NCBI GenBank assembly: GCA_025024175.1
Contig: QCXZ01000064.1
Location: forward strand, 6,324,001-6,388,000
Length of the DNA stretch: 64,000 bases
Direction: 5' to 3'
Source of the DNA: Rhyzopertha dominica
Taxonomy: Eukaryota; Arthropoda; Insecta; Coleoptera; Bostrichidae
The first letter of the stretch is position 1. Each line of letters begins with the position of its first letter. Both the position numbers and the translations under genes were made by a program. Of this stretch, positions 1-11,135 are shown in pieces. The notes beneath the pieces were generated by a model. It saw nothing but the letters and a program-made list of their open reading frames with translations. It was not told the origin of the DNA and made no database searches.

Positions 1-1250
1 TAAATTTAACTGCAATTGTAATAATCTTTACCACAAAATATAGTGCAAATACGACTAGATACAAACTGTAGAAANTTATACTATATTTTTGTAGANTAAC
101 TATTGTNGCTGTATTTACTAAAAATGTAGAAATCAGTACTTACCATTNTATAGTGTATGTTCTTAGAGAATGCAGTACAGTTCAATACAAATTTTGTAGA
201 ATTTACTAGGCAGGGTATCACAATTTTTTCTACAAGATGTAGCGTACTTTATTAGTGTTTTGTTTATTGTAACATATTATAATAGTCAAATTTAATATTC
301 CAGTATGCTAAATTTTACTATGTTAAATTTTTTTGTTTACTATAAGTTAATGTTATAATTTACTAAAAATGTAATGGATATAGTGCAAAAATAAATGAAA
401 CCAATGCAGCATTATTATGATTTTATTCATTAGACAAACAAGGTTACATTTTTGTACCTGTAAATTAAACATTTTACGTAATCGTCCATGTTGCAGTACA
501 CAACAATTAGGGGCTGTTTAATAAGGAAAATCCAATATAATAATATAAAACACAATAACCACTAACACTTTCGCACAACTAAAACAAGAACGTGAGTGGA
601 CGACACTTACGTGATGGCGGATGGCGTGATGCCACGATGTGATGACCTGCGCGCGCGCTGCCGCCGAGCGATTATAAGTACCAACTTAACAATAGTGCCA
701 ACCCTTAGCTACTAATTTTCTCACTAACGTTGTACCACAGATCAAATTTAAAGATTATTATTAATCTGTCGTTATACGTTATACCGTTAACCCTAATTTC
801 CAGACAATTACAGTATTGAATGCATTTTAGTCTAGAAAACGTAGGTAGACTTTGTAATATAGGTATAAATTAATAAAACTGCCAATGCTCGACATAGTTT
901 TGAAAAAAGCTATACTTTAACTTATTGATATTACCTATGGATGTTGTTTGCATTTATCATTGTTTGTAGAGTAACAAAAGTTGTATATAATAATGCGATT
1001 TGTAGCATGCAATATGTGTTGATGCATTTTATTCGTTTTTAATAATGATATCATCTATAATTAGTGTAATGTTTGTTTTTTTGTAATTTAACTAATAATG
1101 CCTGAGAATGTTCTAAGCGTGTAAAAAATATGCTTCAGTGAGTAATCTACAAAAAAAAACTTATAAATAATTACTAAATGATTTTTGTTATATTTTTTAC
1201 AATGATATTATTTTTTAAAGTATTGGTTTAAGCAGGTTAATCAAATTTGA
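1..1250. other. AT-rich intergenic or intronic DNA, no gene seen
   Basis: I see no open frame with recognisable protein similarity and no RNA gene here. A short GC-richer patch at about 590-690 is the only compositional change. If Patj begins upstream of the window, this is intron; otherwise it is 5' flank. Confidence 0.4.
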
Positions 1251-1395
1251 AAAAGTAACTCGCTCCAGAACGGGTCTCTGAGTCTATATATATGGGCTTT
1301 AATTAGAATAGCTCTAAGATGCATGGTATAATGTAAACACCAGAGATTCGTTCGGTTCTGGTTCGAGTCCCGACCGTAGCGAGTTACTATTTCTA
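1248..1395 (+). repeat. Hairpin with tRNA-like B box (possible SINE head)
   Basis: Inverted 11-bp arms (AGTAACTCGCT and its complement) bracket about 130 bp. A Pol III B-box-like string, GGTTCGAGTCCC, lies near 1360. A convincing A box and cloverleaf are not evident, so this may be a decayed tRNA-derived SINE or a chance match. Confidence 0.3.
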
Positions 1396-1924
1396 ATTTA
1401 ATTAGTATGCTAACCTAATAACCCAATACTTTATAATCATTATCAACGCGAATTATAAAATACTTTAATATTATGTGTAGAACATTCTGCTACAATGGTT
1501 ATACTACAAAAACCAGAGACCTATTTCAAGACGTTTATGTAAGATTTCCTACAATATTAGTAATGAGTAACACAAAGCTGTGCACTACAATCACGTAGCA
1601 ATTTTTAACAAGTAATTTTTTTCAGTGTACCATGCCATGGTACATAATGGGAACGTGGGGTAGTATATAGTGGGAATAAATATACCAATAACAAAAGCTA
1701 ATTTATAAGCTGTTTTTGTTCAAAAACCGTTGTATTTTTTAAATAAAGGCTTATGCCTGGGCTGGCAATTGAATTCAAATCTCATTCCAGGGCATAATAA
1801 TCAAACAGCTTATTATTATATTATCACCGTTGAAATCACAAATACATTTTATGCAAAAATAAGAAAAATCTTTATTTTGTCGTAAAATAGTGGTAATATG
1901 TGCAACAACTAAATGTTATAAATG

Positions 1925-2676
1925 TTACAAATGTTCATAACATATAGAGCAAACATTTTGATGAGGAGTGCAGGTTTCGTGCAACCATTGCTTACAAACA
2001 GTACAACATAACCAATCTACTTTTGGACCTTTCTTGTCGTAATAAGAACCTGAACATATGGACCGTTGTGACANCTGTTTCATCGCAGTTGTATATTTGG
2101 TTGGCAGTAAATTTGTATTTATCCAGCACTGCACGCAAATTGTTAAAAAATAAAGTTACATTATGTTTGTTAAAACTAGTAGCTCTGCTTAGACTTGTAG
2201 GTTCTGGCGAACGCAAACTTAACTCTGGGTGTCTTTTTCGAAAAGCGCTACACCACTCTAAACCTGCGCTCTTGTTTCTTTCCCATGACTCGGGAATTGT
2301 TTTTTTTATTTGCAACAGCAAATTTATAAGAAAGATCGCATGTGTTTTTCACTGTTAAGCCATAACACATGCGTGCAGCATCCAGTAGGTAATCACACAA
2401 AAGTTGCTCTTCGTTCCCACCAAAAATTTGTTTAAAACCATGCTTTCTATGAAATGTAAAATTCTGTCTTTCATTGTCATTAAGATTTTTGTACTGAATA
2501 ATCTTGCGGTGGAGAGCAGATTTACTCACTCCATAAGCTTTGGCGGCTTTCATTAAACCCATTTCCTTATCGATGACTTTCTGTACAGCTTGCCTCATGT
2601 TTTCTCCTTTCTCGATATTCATTGCTTTCCTCGCTTCAGTGTCCTTCCCAAGTGATTTCCTTGATATTTTAGGCAT
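1925..2676 (-). pseudogene. pogo/jerky-like DDE transposase, core deleted
   Basis: On the minus strand the frame starting at 2676 encodes an N-terminal psq-type helix-turn-helix region (MGLMKAAKAYGVSKSALHRK). A second frame (2321-1992) continues with a CENP-B-like HTH and ends at the first catalytic motif, IYNCDET. Almost directly after it, in another frame, comes a C-terminal Cys/His cluster (WLCCTVCKQWLHETCTPH...CSIC) of the PHD-like kind seen at the end of many insect pogo-type transposases. The roughly 200-250 residues carrying the second and third catalytic acids are therefore missing, and frames change at least twice. The element could only move with a helper transposase. Confidence 0.7.
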
Positions 2677-2943
2677 GTTTACCTTTAGAAAAGTAATGTT
2701 AAAAATTTTATTACGCTTTTATTTATATGGTCCATAATGGGAAACATCCCAGTATGTACCATTTGAATATTTCCCACTATGGACCGGAAGCATGATTGTT
2801 CAATTTTATAGGTGCAACGTTACTATTTGAAAACCCCGCCAAAACTGCATATGGGATGTGACACTGAGTGGTTATTGAGGNTATAACTCAAGTTGCAACT
2901 TTATAACATGCATACAATAGCAGAGACAACACGATATACAAAC

Positions 2944-3691
2944 GGTANTTATTTACTATAGCNTCCCATCACCTATCGAGTTCAAATTGTGCGTACCCAT
3001 AGAAAGTGGCCTCCTGAACACGAATATGAAATCCGCTTCTTGCGGTCGCGGCTAGTTTTCAAGAAATTAATATTTCAATTTGGAACTACTTTACGATGCG
3101 GAGTGTTGTCCCGTATGCCGCCCGGTGTCGCATGCTCCTTAAAGTTTGGTCGTCCTACGCGTAGCGTTTTCAAGCAGATTTGGGGGTTGTTTTTTTACCG
3201 CGCGATTTTTGAGGCGTTTAGGCCGTGCTTTTTGCGCGCGGCGCGCAAAAAACACGGCCTAAACGCCTCAAAAATCGTGCGGTAAAAAAACAACCCCCAA
3301 ATCTGCTTGAAAACACGCATACGCGTAGGACGTCCGGCCGATAAGGAGTATGCGACACCTCATCACAGTATACGAAGAACACCGAGTGTCGCCAAAAACA
3401 CGGCCACACGGCCTAAATGCCTCAAAAATCGCTCAGTAAGAAAACAACTTCTAAATCTGCTTGAAAACGCACTCGCGTAGGACAACCGGACGTTAAGGAG
3501 CATGCGGCACTGCGCGGCATAAGAGAGAACACTCCGCGTCGTAAAGTAGTTCCAAATTGAAATATTTATTTCTTGAAAACTAGGCGCGAGCGCAAGAAAC
3601 GGATTTCATATTCATGTTCAGGAGGCCACTTTCTAGAGGTACGCACAATTTGAGCTCGATAGGTGATGGGACGCTATAGTAAATAATTACC
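2944..3691. repeat. Foldback MITE with 8-bp target duplication
   Basis: The whole 748 bp is a long inverted repeat. GGTAATTATTTACTATAG-type ends are followed by matching arms through 'cacctatcgag' and 'aagtggcctcctgaaca'. It is flanked on both sides by ATACAAAC (2936-2943 and 3692-3699), an 8-bp target duplication typical of hAT-class insertions. The centre holds an additional near-perfect GC-rich hairpin (about 3165-3325) and a third, diverged copy of the same arm at about 3400-3480. No protein is encoded. Confidence 0.8.
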
Positions 3692-4171
3692 ATACAAACA
3701 AACAAAAGCAACTTTAGGCACGCAATTATCTGTTTTCTCTTGCTACGGACCCCAAGGTATTTTTTTCAGGATAAATGCTGGTGCAACACCTTCGCTTCAC
3801 ATATTCAGAGCACTACTATCAGTGACATCTGTTGGTCGTAGTCATACACAAATGTGTGGGGTGTTTCCCACTATGTACCATGTCCCAGTATATACCGGTC
3901 TCCCCTACAGTAGCGTGCAAAAAAAATCGGACACTGAGTGAAATTTTTTTGAACGTCGGATAACTCGTGAAGGAAGTTACCAATTGACACGGGTTTTTTG
4001 CTGTTTGATTCTCATTTCCTTGTTAACATTTCCAATAAATATAGTTGAGATTGTTTCACTGTATGAAAAGTTATGGTATCACGTTTCAATGCATATCAAA
4101 ATCTAGCCGTGCAAAAAAAAACGGACACTTCCACAAATTTAGTAAAACACAAAATGTATTTAAAGAACCAC

Positions 4172-5602
4172 TGTTACATTCGTTTTTCAAACTTTAATAA
4201 AATTTGGTAATTTCGCGTATTTTTACCTGAAGGATAGGCAACTATTGTCTCGTTATTCTAAATAAAGCGCAGATCGACGCTTTATCTTCTGATCGGTTTT
4301 TGTGGGTTCTTTTTCTCGTGCGAAACAATTCGATTTCTGTGAGAGGAGTGCACTTTTGCTTGCTAGTTTAAAGTGGACGCACTATTCAAGCCAGCATTTA
4401 TGCAAGTTTTGTAATTATCCGAAAGGGATTCAAGGCTGAGTGCGAGGGCTAATGTGTTATATTAGTTGAGTCAGTGTGCAGTTGGGTAGAAAAATCTCAT
4501 TGACTGCGGAATTTTTCCGGATTTCTCCCGTTCCATCACCATTTTTACACCTCAGAAGCCACACCGTTTGTGTAAGTAATTTTCTTCAGTTAGCGCGTCA
4601 TGTACAACTTTGGGTTTTCTTTAGGGCTTCTATTACGAGGCTAGCAAAAGTTCCGGTACTCCTCCAGTACGTTACATATAGTACTTCCGATTGTACGGTC
4701 CCTGTCTACCTAGGACTTTCCATATCATCTGGAATCGAGACATAGGTTACATCTGCGTGTGAATTCGACATTCTGGTTAACCTGTGGAGCCATTGGCCTT
4801 CCCAGATCGCTGGAGTTGCTGTAAGGTCGGATATTTCTGTGTTAGTGTGTTTTCTTTGTGTACATACAAATAGATTCGCATTGGACCAATTTAACCGCGT
4901 CATTTCAGTTTTTTTTTAATTGTTGTTTAATCACTAATCACTACATATTATTATACTTATAACGATTTTTTTGAGCTGTTCTAAATTCATCATAATATCA
5001 TTACCGGTATTGCCTTTCGTGTAAGACTGTGTTCAATTTATTTATTGAAATTAATATACGTTGCGACCGTTGGCCGAACATTTGTAAGTTTGTAAAGTGC
5101 CATACGCAGTGTACACTTGCGCTCGCGCTACTTGCGTTCGGAATACTGATTCAGTCCAGCAAAANTGTTTAAATTTAATTATACATATACCGTGTGATTN
5201 TCATATATTTAGTGCGGATAGCACGAGGTTTATGCTCTCTTTTAGGATANTGAATATTTGGTTTATACATATAGTAACGGTTCTGAATATACGCATATAC
5301 TTGTTGGGTACAATCGTGTTTTATTTGTATGCATTTGGTGGAATTTGGATGCCCTTACCATCTGGGAACCGCCTGGCTCGGTTGCTGTGAATTTATTTTC
5401 AAATTCGTTTGTAGGCCAGTGGCGCCCTATCTAGTTTTGCTCATTTTGTTTTTCTTTGTTTGAACCCATACCCATATACCGGCTGAGCTTGGGTTTTATT
5501 CGCGCTACAGCAATCCGCATTTTCACAGTCCGTATTGTATGTTTGTTGAATACTGTGAATTTAAATATCAATTGTGTTTTTCTATAAGTAGCGTTATACC
5601 AC
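4172..5602. other. Unclassified 1.4-kb insertion in the Tc1 palindrome
   Basis: The left arm matches the right arm up to ACCAC at 4167-4171 and resumes at ACCAC at 5598-5602. The intervening 1.43 kb is therefore an insertion with an apparent 5-bp target duplication. It carries no recognisable coding region, starts TGTTAC and lacks obvious terminal inverted repeats. A solo-LTR-like insert is possible but not demonstrated. Confidence 0.5.
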
Positions 5603-5639
5603 AAAATTAACATTTATCTGACAGAACTATGGATCAATA

Positions 5640-6600
5640 TTTAGTCGCAAATTGATAATTTTCTTGAGAGGAATTTTCTTCTATTCCGCCTCTACAGCTG
5701 CCATCAAGTCGTCCGCTTTCTTAAATTTTCAGACGCGCAAGCGCCTTCCTAGCTCTTCCCACAAGTGCTCGATCAGATTGAGGTCCGGCGAATGTGCTGG
5801 GCACTGCACATTTTCTCGGTGGTGTGCGGAAGCATAACCTCTTCCAATATCAAACGATATTGGTTGACGTTCACCTTGCCGTCCACACGTCTCAGCAGAC
5901 CGACGAAGTCACAGCTGAAGCGGCCTGAAAAATACACTATAGCATAGTTCACGTTTTCAGAAATTTCTAGAGAAGATTACCCCAAATCATTACGTTTCTA
6001 CCACCGTGCTTGATAGTGGGGACTTGATAAGGGTGGTCGAAGCGCTTTCCGNCCGGCCGGCGCACGAACCGAATGCCGCCCGAAGATACCAAATTAAATT
6101 TACTTTCATGCGACCACAAAAATTCGACCATTCGAACCGATTCGAAAATCTTGTGGTCGGATGTGAGTAAATTTAATTTGGTATCTTCGGACGGCATTTG
6201 GTACGTGCGCCGGCCGGTCGGAAAACGCTTCGAACACCGCTATAAAGTCTCCACTATCAAACACGGTGGTGGAAACGTAATGATTCAATTGTAACCTTTC
6301 CTAAAAATTTCTGAGAGTGTGAACTATGATATAGTGTATCTTTCAGGCTGCTTGAGCCTTCGTCAGTCCGCTGTGACGTGTGAACGGTAAGATGAACGCC
6401 ATCCAATATCGGAAGATATTGGAAGAATTTATGCTTCCGCACGCCACCAAAAAATGTGCAGTGCCCAGCACGGTGGCCGAACGAGCACTTGTGGGAAGAG
6501 CTTGAAAAGCGCGTCCGCGTCTGAAAATTTAAGAAAGCGGACGACTTGATGGCAGCGCTGGAGGTGGAATAGAAGAAAATTTTCCTCAAAATCAAAATCA
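5640..6600. pseudogene. Tc1 transposase 3' halves, head to head
   Basis: The plus strand from about 6130 and the minus strand from about 6190 both encode the motif WS(D/H)xSKFNLVSSxGI, then KRF..Y....IKHGG.NVM, then a C-terminal stretch ending in a PDLNLIEHLWEEL-type motif. These are the regions around the first and third catalytic acids of Tc1-type DDE transposases. Both halves carry stops and frame changes. There is no N-terminal DNA-binding domain, so neither arm is functional. Confidence 0.7.
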
Positions 6601-6997
6601 TTAGTTAGGTCGACTCCGTGCCATCCCGTTGTGCTGCTGTGATTGCCGTAAAGAATTTTGCGACTAAATATTAATCCATAGTTGTGTCAGATAAATGTTA
6701 ATTTTGTGGTTCTTTAAATAAATTTTATGTTTTACTATAAATTTGTGAGTGTCCGGTTTTTTTTGCACGATTAGATTTTGATATGCATTGAAACGTGATA
6801 CCATAACTTTCCATATACTGAAACAATATCAACGATACTTGTTGGAAATGTCAACAAGAAAATGAGAATCAAACAGTAAAAAAACCCGTGTCAATTAGTA
6901 ACTTCAATCACGAGTTATCGACGTTCAAAAAAAATTTCACTCGGTGTCCGGTTTTTTTGCACGCTACTGATGTATATGCACTAACAAAGTATTGCCA

Positions 6998-7070
6998 GCT
7001 TTGACCGGGATTTGAACCCGGGACCTTTTGGACAATAGTCAAATGCGCTAATCAATTGCGCTATCAAAGC
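6998..7070 (-). tRNA. tRNA-Asn-like gene or pseudogene (anticodon AUU)
   Basis: The minus strand folds into a 73-nt cloverleaf. It has a perfect 7-bp acceptor (GCTTTGA/TCAAAGC), a D stem GCGC/GCGC, an anticodon arm TTTGA-CTATTGT-CCAAA and a T arm CCGGG-TTCAAAT-CCCGG. The body resembles eukaryotic tRNA-Asn. However, the anticodon reads ATT rather than the usual GTT, position 37 is G, and base pair 31-39 is A-C. This suggests a tRNA-derived pseudogene or SINE head rather than a working tRNA. Confidence 0.6.
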
Positions 7071-7179
7071 CTTATTCAAAATCGAGGTCAAAGTGGCTGC
7101 TGAACGCCATCCGGCGCATTTGCAGCTGAATCGCTTATTTATGCCGACCTGCAGTTCATTATAACTCAAATGTATTTTA

Positions 7180-9026
7180 CAGGTTCGCTGAAAGTATGGA
7201 ACCAGTAGGATATTACAGGTTTTGTTTTTTCTGAAATTGTGCATGGGCCTATGGGTAATTAAAATGCATTTTCCGATATACGGGCGCAAGTTGCATTTTT
7301 TTTAATGAGATGGGGGGTTAAAAGCCACNTCATTGAAAGGGNTATTTTTTCCTGGCTGCAAAAATGTATCACACTTGTATAATTTATTGCTTTTGAGTTG
7401 AGAAAAATGTGATAACAAACTTGAGTCTCGCAAAAATCATCGGGATAAAAACCATATTCGTTATCGCCAAGTAAGAACAAAAACTCCAGGTGTCTCCATT
7501 TTCCTCGTGACCGGTTATAATTTTCATTCACTTTGTTATTTGCAATCGCAATGCCTCAGTTAACTGAACATAATCGCATCGAAGTTTTGATGATGATTGT
7601 TTATGCAGATAAAAGGCGAAGTTATTCGGAAGTAGTTGCACTCTACAATGCAATTCATGAAGATCGTGAACCAATTGTCAGATCAACAGTTATTAAAACA
7701 TTGCAACGTTTTGACGAAACCGGCGGTGTTAAAAATCGTCAGAAACAAGGACGTCCAATGGTTGCTACGAGTGAGGAAAGTAGTTTGAATGTCCTTTTAG
7801 ATGTGCAAGGGAATCCCAAGTGTTCCGTACAATAGCGCGCTCATATTAGCAGAAGATCTGTTCAGAAAATTTTGAAGAAAGAGAAATTTCATCCATACAG
7901 AATTCACTTATTACAAGAACTGAGCAAAGATGATTTTGATCGTAGGATAGAATTTTGCGAAACTTCCATGAACGTGATAAATTGATTGATTATGTTTTCT
8001 ATCAAGCAAATGTGAATTGACATAATTTCAGATATTGGTAGGACATAAATCCACATTGGATGGAACAAATCCACACACAACACCCTCAGAAGGTGAATGT
8101 CTGGTGTGGTATTATCGGTGAGCACATTATTGGGTCTTTCTTCATCGATGTAAATTTGAATGTGGTCAAGTATTTACAGCTCTTGCGCGAACACATAATA
8201 CCAGAACTTATTCGCCTGTTCCCTAATCGTTAAAATGCTGCGCGTCCTTCTCAACAGATATGGTTTCAGCAAGAAGGTGCACCGCCTCATTTTGCAGTCA
8301 ACATTCGTGGATATTTGAATGTGATATTTCCAGACAGATGGATTGGTAGACGCGGAGCGATAGAATGCACAGCACGTTCCCCTGATCTGACGCCGCTTGA
8401 TTTTTTCCTGTGAGGGTAGCTAAAAAATCGTATTTATGCTGATATAATGTAGGAGACTTAAAAGGACGAATTAGGGCAGAAATTCAGAACTTACTCCAAA
8501 CTACTGCCAGGAAGTAAATGGGGAACATTTTGAGCATTTTCTGTTACGAAAATCTGAAANAATACTACATTTTTCATGGAATCATGTTTTTCTTTTTTAC
8601 TNTTTGGGTACNCGATTCGNAATAAATTGATCAAGCTAGACGAAAATTATCACCAGTCAAGGAAAAATGTTAATACGTTTTTGTCCACTTTAGCGATAAA
8701 GAGAATTGTTTTCACTCTTTTCGTTCCTTGTCAGGCTCAATTACTGTATTTACGATTTCTCAATTCGGAAGCAGTAAATTATACAACTGTGTTACATTTT
8801 TTAAATAATGAGAAAATATCCTTTTCAATGATGTGCCTTTTGATCCCCCTCCTATTAAAAAAAAAATGCAACTTGTGCCAATATCTCGGAAATGAGAGCT
8901 GACACGGAGTTGAAAAATTTCAAGAAAATGCATTTTAATTACCTATAGGTTCATGCGCAATTTCAGAAAAATCGGTCGAACAGAACCTGAAACATCCTGC
9001 TGTTTCCATACTTTGTAGCAACCCTG
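7180..9026 (+). mobile_element. Mariner-like family A, copy 1 (degenerate)
   Basis: Ends are CAGGxTCGCT.AAAGTATGGAACCAG and its inverted partner ACTTTGTAGCAACCCTG, flanked by TA at 7178-7179 and 9027-9028. Two other copies of the family lie at 38606-40404 and 51147-52462. This copy has many stops and frameshifts relative to copy 2, and a sequence following the transposase about 380 bp long (8640-9026). Confidence 0.85.
7550..8480 (+). pseudogene. Family A mariner/IS630-type transposase, broken
   Basis: The frame opens MPQLTEHNRIEVLMMI, with the paired helix-turn-helix region (..RSTVIKTLQRFDETGGVKNR) through 7835. Later frames carry VNVWCGIIGEHIIG, FQQ.GAPPHFAVN and RSPDLTPLDFF, the usual order of motifs around the second and third catalytic residues in this superfamily. 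There are stops at about 7835 and 7982, a deletion near 7990-8030, and TGA at the tryptophan of the FFLWG motif. It is not functional. Confidence 0.8.
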
Positions 9027-9099
9027 TACATAAAACATAATTATTGCCTTAATACATTTATTAATGTGCAAGCTGTCCCATTTTCGATGTCTTTATAGG

Positions 9100-9298
9100 G
9101 TATCTCGGTTATTAGACCCTGTTCTACTTTTTTGAGATTAATAGCAGGGCTAAACAGACTTCGATTACCTTTTTTAGTTTTTGAGTTATAGCTGAAAATA
9201 GAATTTCAAATTTTCGAAAGAAAAAAATATATAAATACCCCGTTCTTTCGTCTATATCTCAAAAACTAAAAAAGTTAATCAAAATTTGTTTTGCCCCG
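9100..9298. repeat. Left part of a small inverted-repeat element split by gypsy
   Basis: The string GTTCTACTTTTTTGAGATTAATAGC at about 9120-9146 reappears inverted at 16323-16355, immediately beyond the gypsy insertion. The provirus therefore landed inside a small inverted-repeat element or palindromic repeat. No coding sequence is present. Confidence 0.45.
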
Positions 9299-9467
9299 AA
9301 TTACGTAGGTTATTTAGCGAACGCGCTTTTTAAAAAAACAACTTTATTGCTTGAGAGCAGTACAAAGAGTGATCTAACTTTTACAGCTGTATTATTACAA
9401 CACCTCGCATTAAGATGCTAGGTATGCATTTATTTTATGTGTCGTCATATCTGGAGGTTGCGTAATT
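9299..9467 (-). repeat. 3' LTR of the gypsy-type element
   Basis: 169 bp, identical to the copy at 16150-16318. It is preceded on the minus strand by a polypurine tract at about 9468-9476 and followed by host CCCG. It should supply polyadenylation for the minus-strand transcript. Confidence 0.95.
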
Positions 9468-9500
9468 CCTCCCTTGGTAGTCCCGAGACTCCGACGAGGG

Positions 9501-11135
9501 TTAGAACTTGGCGTGGTCAGGCAGCTTGGTCCCTGTAGGGGTAGCTTCTTCTGGACTTAGGACTGAGTTCTTCTTTCTTGAATTTCTCCATAGGTGTACT
9601 AGGAAAAGGCCACCTATGATGACAGCAACATACAGCAGGGCGGTGCTAGATAGATGTAGAGTGTCTGCGTAGTTTCCTTCTGGGATTGGCTGTAAAATTT
9701 GAATGTTATGACTTAATTTAGACATTTCTAATTTTGATAGTTCCAATTTCGGCAACGTGTTGCTTGGGACCTTTTCTGCTGTGAAGTTGAGGTCTTCTAA
9801 CAGGATTGGTTGGCCTCTGGAGGTTTGGTTGAAACGTAACAGCTGACCGGTGACGTAGATGTGGCAGTTTCCATTTTCTTTGAAGAGGAAGGTGCCTTGC
9901 ATCTTCTTGCTGGACCATGTTTCCTTGCAGCTACTTTTAACTTCGGTTGGGCTGTCGAATATGGCTAGGTATTGATTTACTTCTTCCAAATATTCGAGTG
10001 ACCATTTTCTTGAAATCTGTGTTACTTGGCATTGTTCGAATTTTGAAAGTAGGACGTTTTCCTCGCATGTAGTGTCGCTATATTTACGCGACTTTTGTTG
10101 GCAAAAGTATTCATCGGTAATCATAGTACATCTATGTGCAAGCGGTATCAGTTCCGAATCAGATTTTAAAATGTAATTAGATACTGGAATGATCGTTCTG
10201 AAGTTTTTTGTTGGTAAAGGCAAAAAATAGTAAAGATTGAATTTTTGTTTGTCATAAAGTGGAACCTGAAGGAAATAAATTATTTCTTTGTTTAATATTG
10301 AACATTTTGGCTTAATTAGATGTCTAAATGTTTTCATGTTATCTACTTTTACTTCAAATGGAAGTTGTTGTTGATAAAATGGCTCAATCTTCGTTAACTC
10401 GATTAATAGTTCAGAGTTTGTTATTATGCTGGGGTGTAGGATATTTATTTGGCAAAATGTGATTGAATTTTCGAGGTCCTGCAAAATGCTAATAATTATA
10501 TTAAAAAGATGGATTAATTGATTGAAAATGTCTTTGGCAAAAAGTACATCGAGGTGATCATTGGTGTCACTTATAATTTTTTCAAGTTGCATTAACCTAG
10601 AAGTCAATAGAATTTCATTATGTCTAATGTTCGTTACTGTATAGTTGAATTTTTGAATAATTTCGTTATTAATAGAATATTGCTTATTAATTTGCTCGAT
10701 AAGCTTGTTTTGGGTTTTCTTGATTTCATTTATTGAATTTTGAATATTTCGACCGTCTTCGTTGTCTAAGTTTCCAGTTAGTTGTTTAATAATAGTGCCC
10801 AGTCCATCGACTAAACCTCTTTTACTTCTGTTTGATTTTGTGAATATTTGAAGTTTTTCGTTTATTATGTCAATATTATATTGGGAAATTTTGAGATAAT
10901 TTGAAATTTCTGTTTTGTAAGTTTGGTCTGCCAGAGTCATTGTTTTAATTTTGTCGTGCTGGGACAAAAGTTTTTCGAATTCGTCTATGAGTGGCGAAAG
11001 TTCGAAGTAATGTATTAGTACATGGTTTGAATTTTGAATTTTGGCGGTCCCTAGGTTTATTGGCAAAATACCTGGGTTCGTTGTGAGGTCTACTACATCT
11101 TGGCNGNTTAGTTCTGTTGTGAGGACGAGCCACAC
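9501..11135 (-). CDS. env: Envelope-like fusion glycoprotein of the errantivirus
   Basis: This 544-codon frame sits at the 3' end of the element and overlaps the end of pol by 28 nt. It shows a furin-type RSKR site at about residues 103-106, followed by a small/hydrophobic GLVDGLGTI-type fusion peptide. Coiled-coil-like helices follow, with a hydrophobic transmembrane stretch (TALLYVAVIIGGLFLVHLW) near the C-terminus and a short basic cytoplasmic tail. That layout is the baculovirus F-protein-like envelope of errantiviruses, which in relatives is made from a spliced RNA. Two Ns (11105, 11107) hide residues 10-11 near the start, so the start and signal peptide are uncertain. No stop interrupts the frame. 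Confidence 0.85.
   Translation of the reverse strand: MWLVLTTELXXQDVVDLTTNPGILPINLGTAKIQNSNHVLIHYFELSPLIDEFEKLLSQHDKIKTMTLADQTYKTEISNYLKISQYNIDIINEKLQIFTKSNRSKRGLVDGLGTIIKQLTGNLDNEDGRNIQNSINEIKKTQNKLIEQINKQYSINNEIIQKFNYTVTNIRHNEILLTSRLMQLEKIISDTNDHLDVLFAKDIFNQLIHLFNIIISILQDLENSITFCQINILHPSIITNSELLIELTKIEPFYQQQLPFEVKVDNMKTFRHLIKPKCSILNKEIIYFLQVPLYDKQKFNLYYFLPLPTKNFRTIIPVSNYILKSDSELIPLAHRCTMITDEYFCQQKSRKYSDTTCEENVLLSKFEQCQVTQISRKWSLEYLEEVNQYLAIFDSPTEVKSSCKETWSSKKMQGTFLFKENGNCHIYVTGQLLRFNQTSRGQPILLEDLNFTAEKVPSNTLPKLELSKLEMSKLSHNIQILQPIPEGNYADTLHLSSTALLYVAVIIGGLFLVHLWRNSRKKNSVLSPEEATPTGTKLPDHAKF

Larger units (their letters stand above)
1635..3905 (-). mobile_element. pogo/Tigger-type DNA transposon, internally deleted
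   Basis: Similar motifs (GGTACATAATGGGA at the left, GGTACATAGTGGGA read inward from the right) lie near 1640-1680 and 3855-3905. A TA follows the right end at 3906-3907. Subterminal copies of the 'tccataatgggaaa' motif occur at 2730-2790. The minus strand encodes remnants of a pogo-class transposase. A foldback MITE (2944-3691) is inserted in its 5' portion. The left boundary is approximate. Confidence 0.6.
3908..6969. mobile_element. Tc1-like element, inverted dimer of its 3' half
   Basis: The ends read CAGTAGCGTGCAAAAAAA in opposite orientation. The motif GTGCAAAAAAA..CGGACAC occurs twice per end (3914 and 4109; 6749 and 6945), which is the IR/DR arrangement of some Tc1-like elements. The two arms stay inverted-complementary to a centre near 6130, and both encode the same transposase half. 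The left arm is broken by an insertion at 4172-5602. A TA precedes the left end, but the right end is followed by AT, so a clean TA duplication is not retained. Confidence 0.7.

Noticed and set aside
590..700. Promoter or CpG-rich first exon of a gene
   Set aside because: Only a short GC-richer patch; no open frame, splice site pattern or L27-like peptide could be read there.
2989..3409. Open frames in the GC-rich hairpin at 3165-3325
   Set aside because: They arise from a palindromic foldback element and translate to mirror-image low-complexity sequence without protein similarity.
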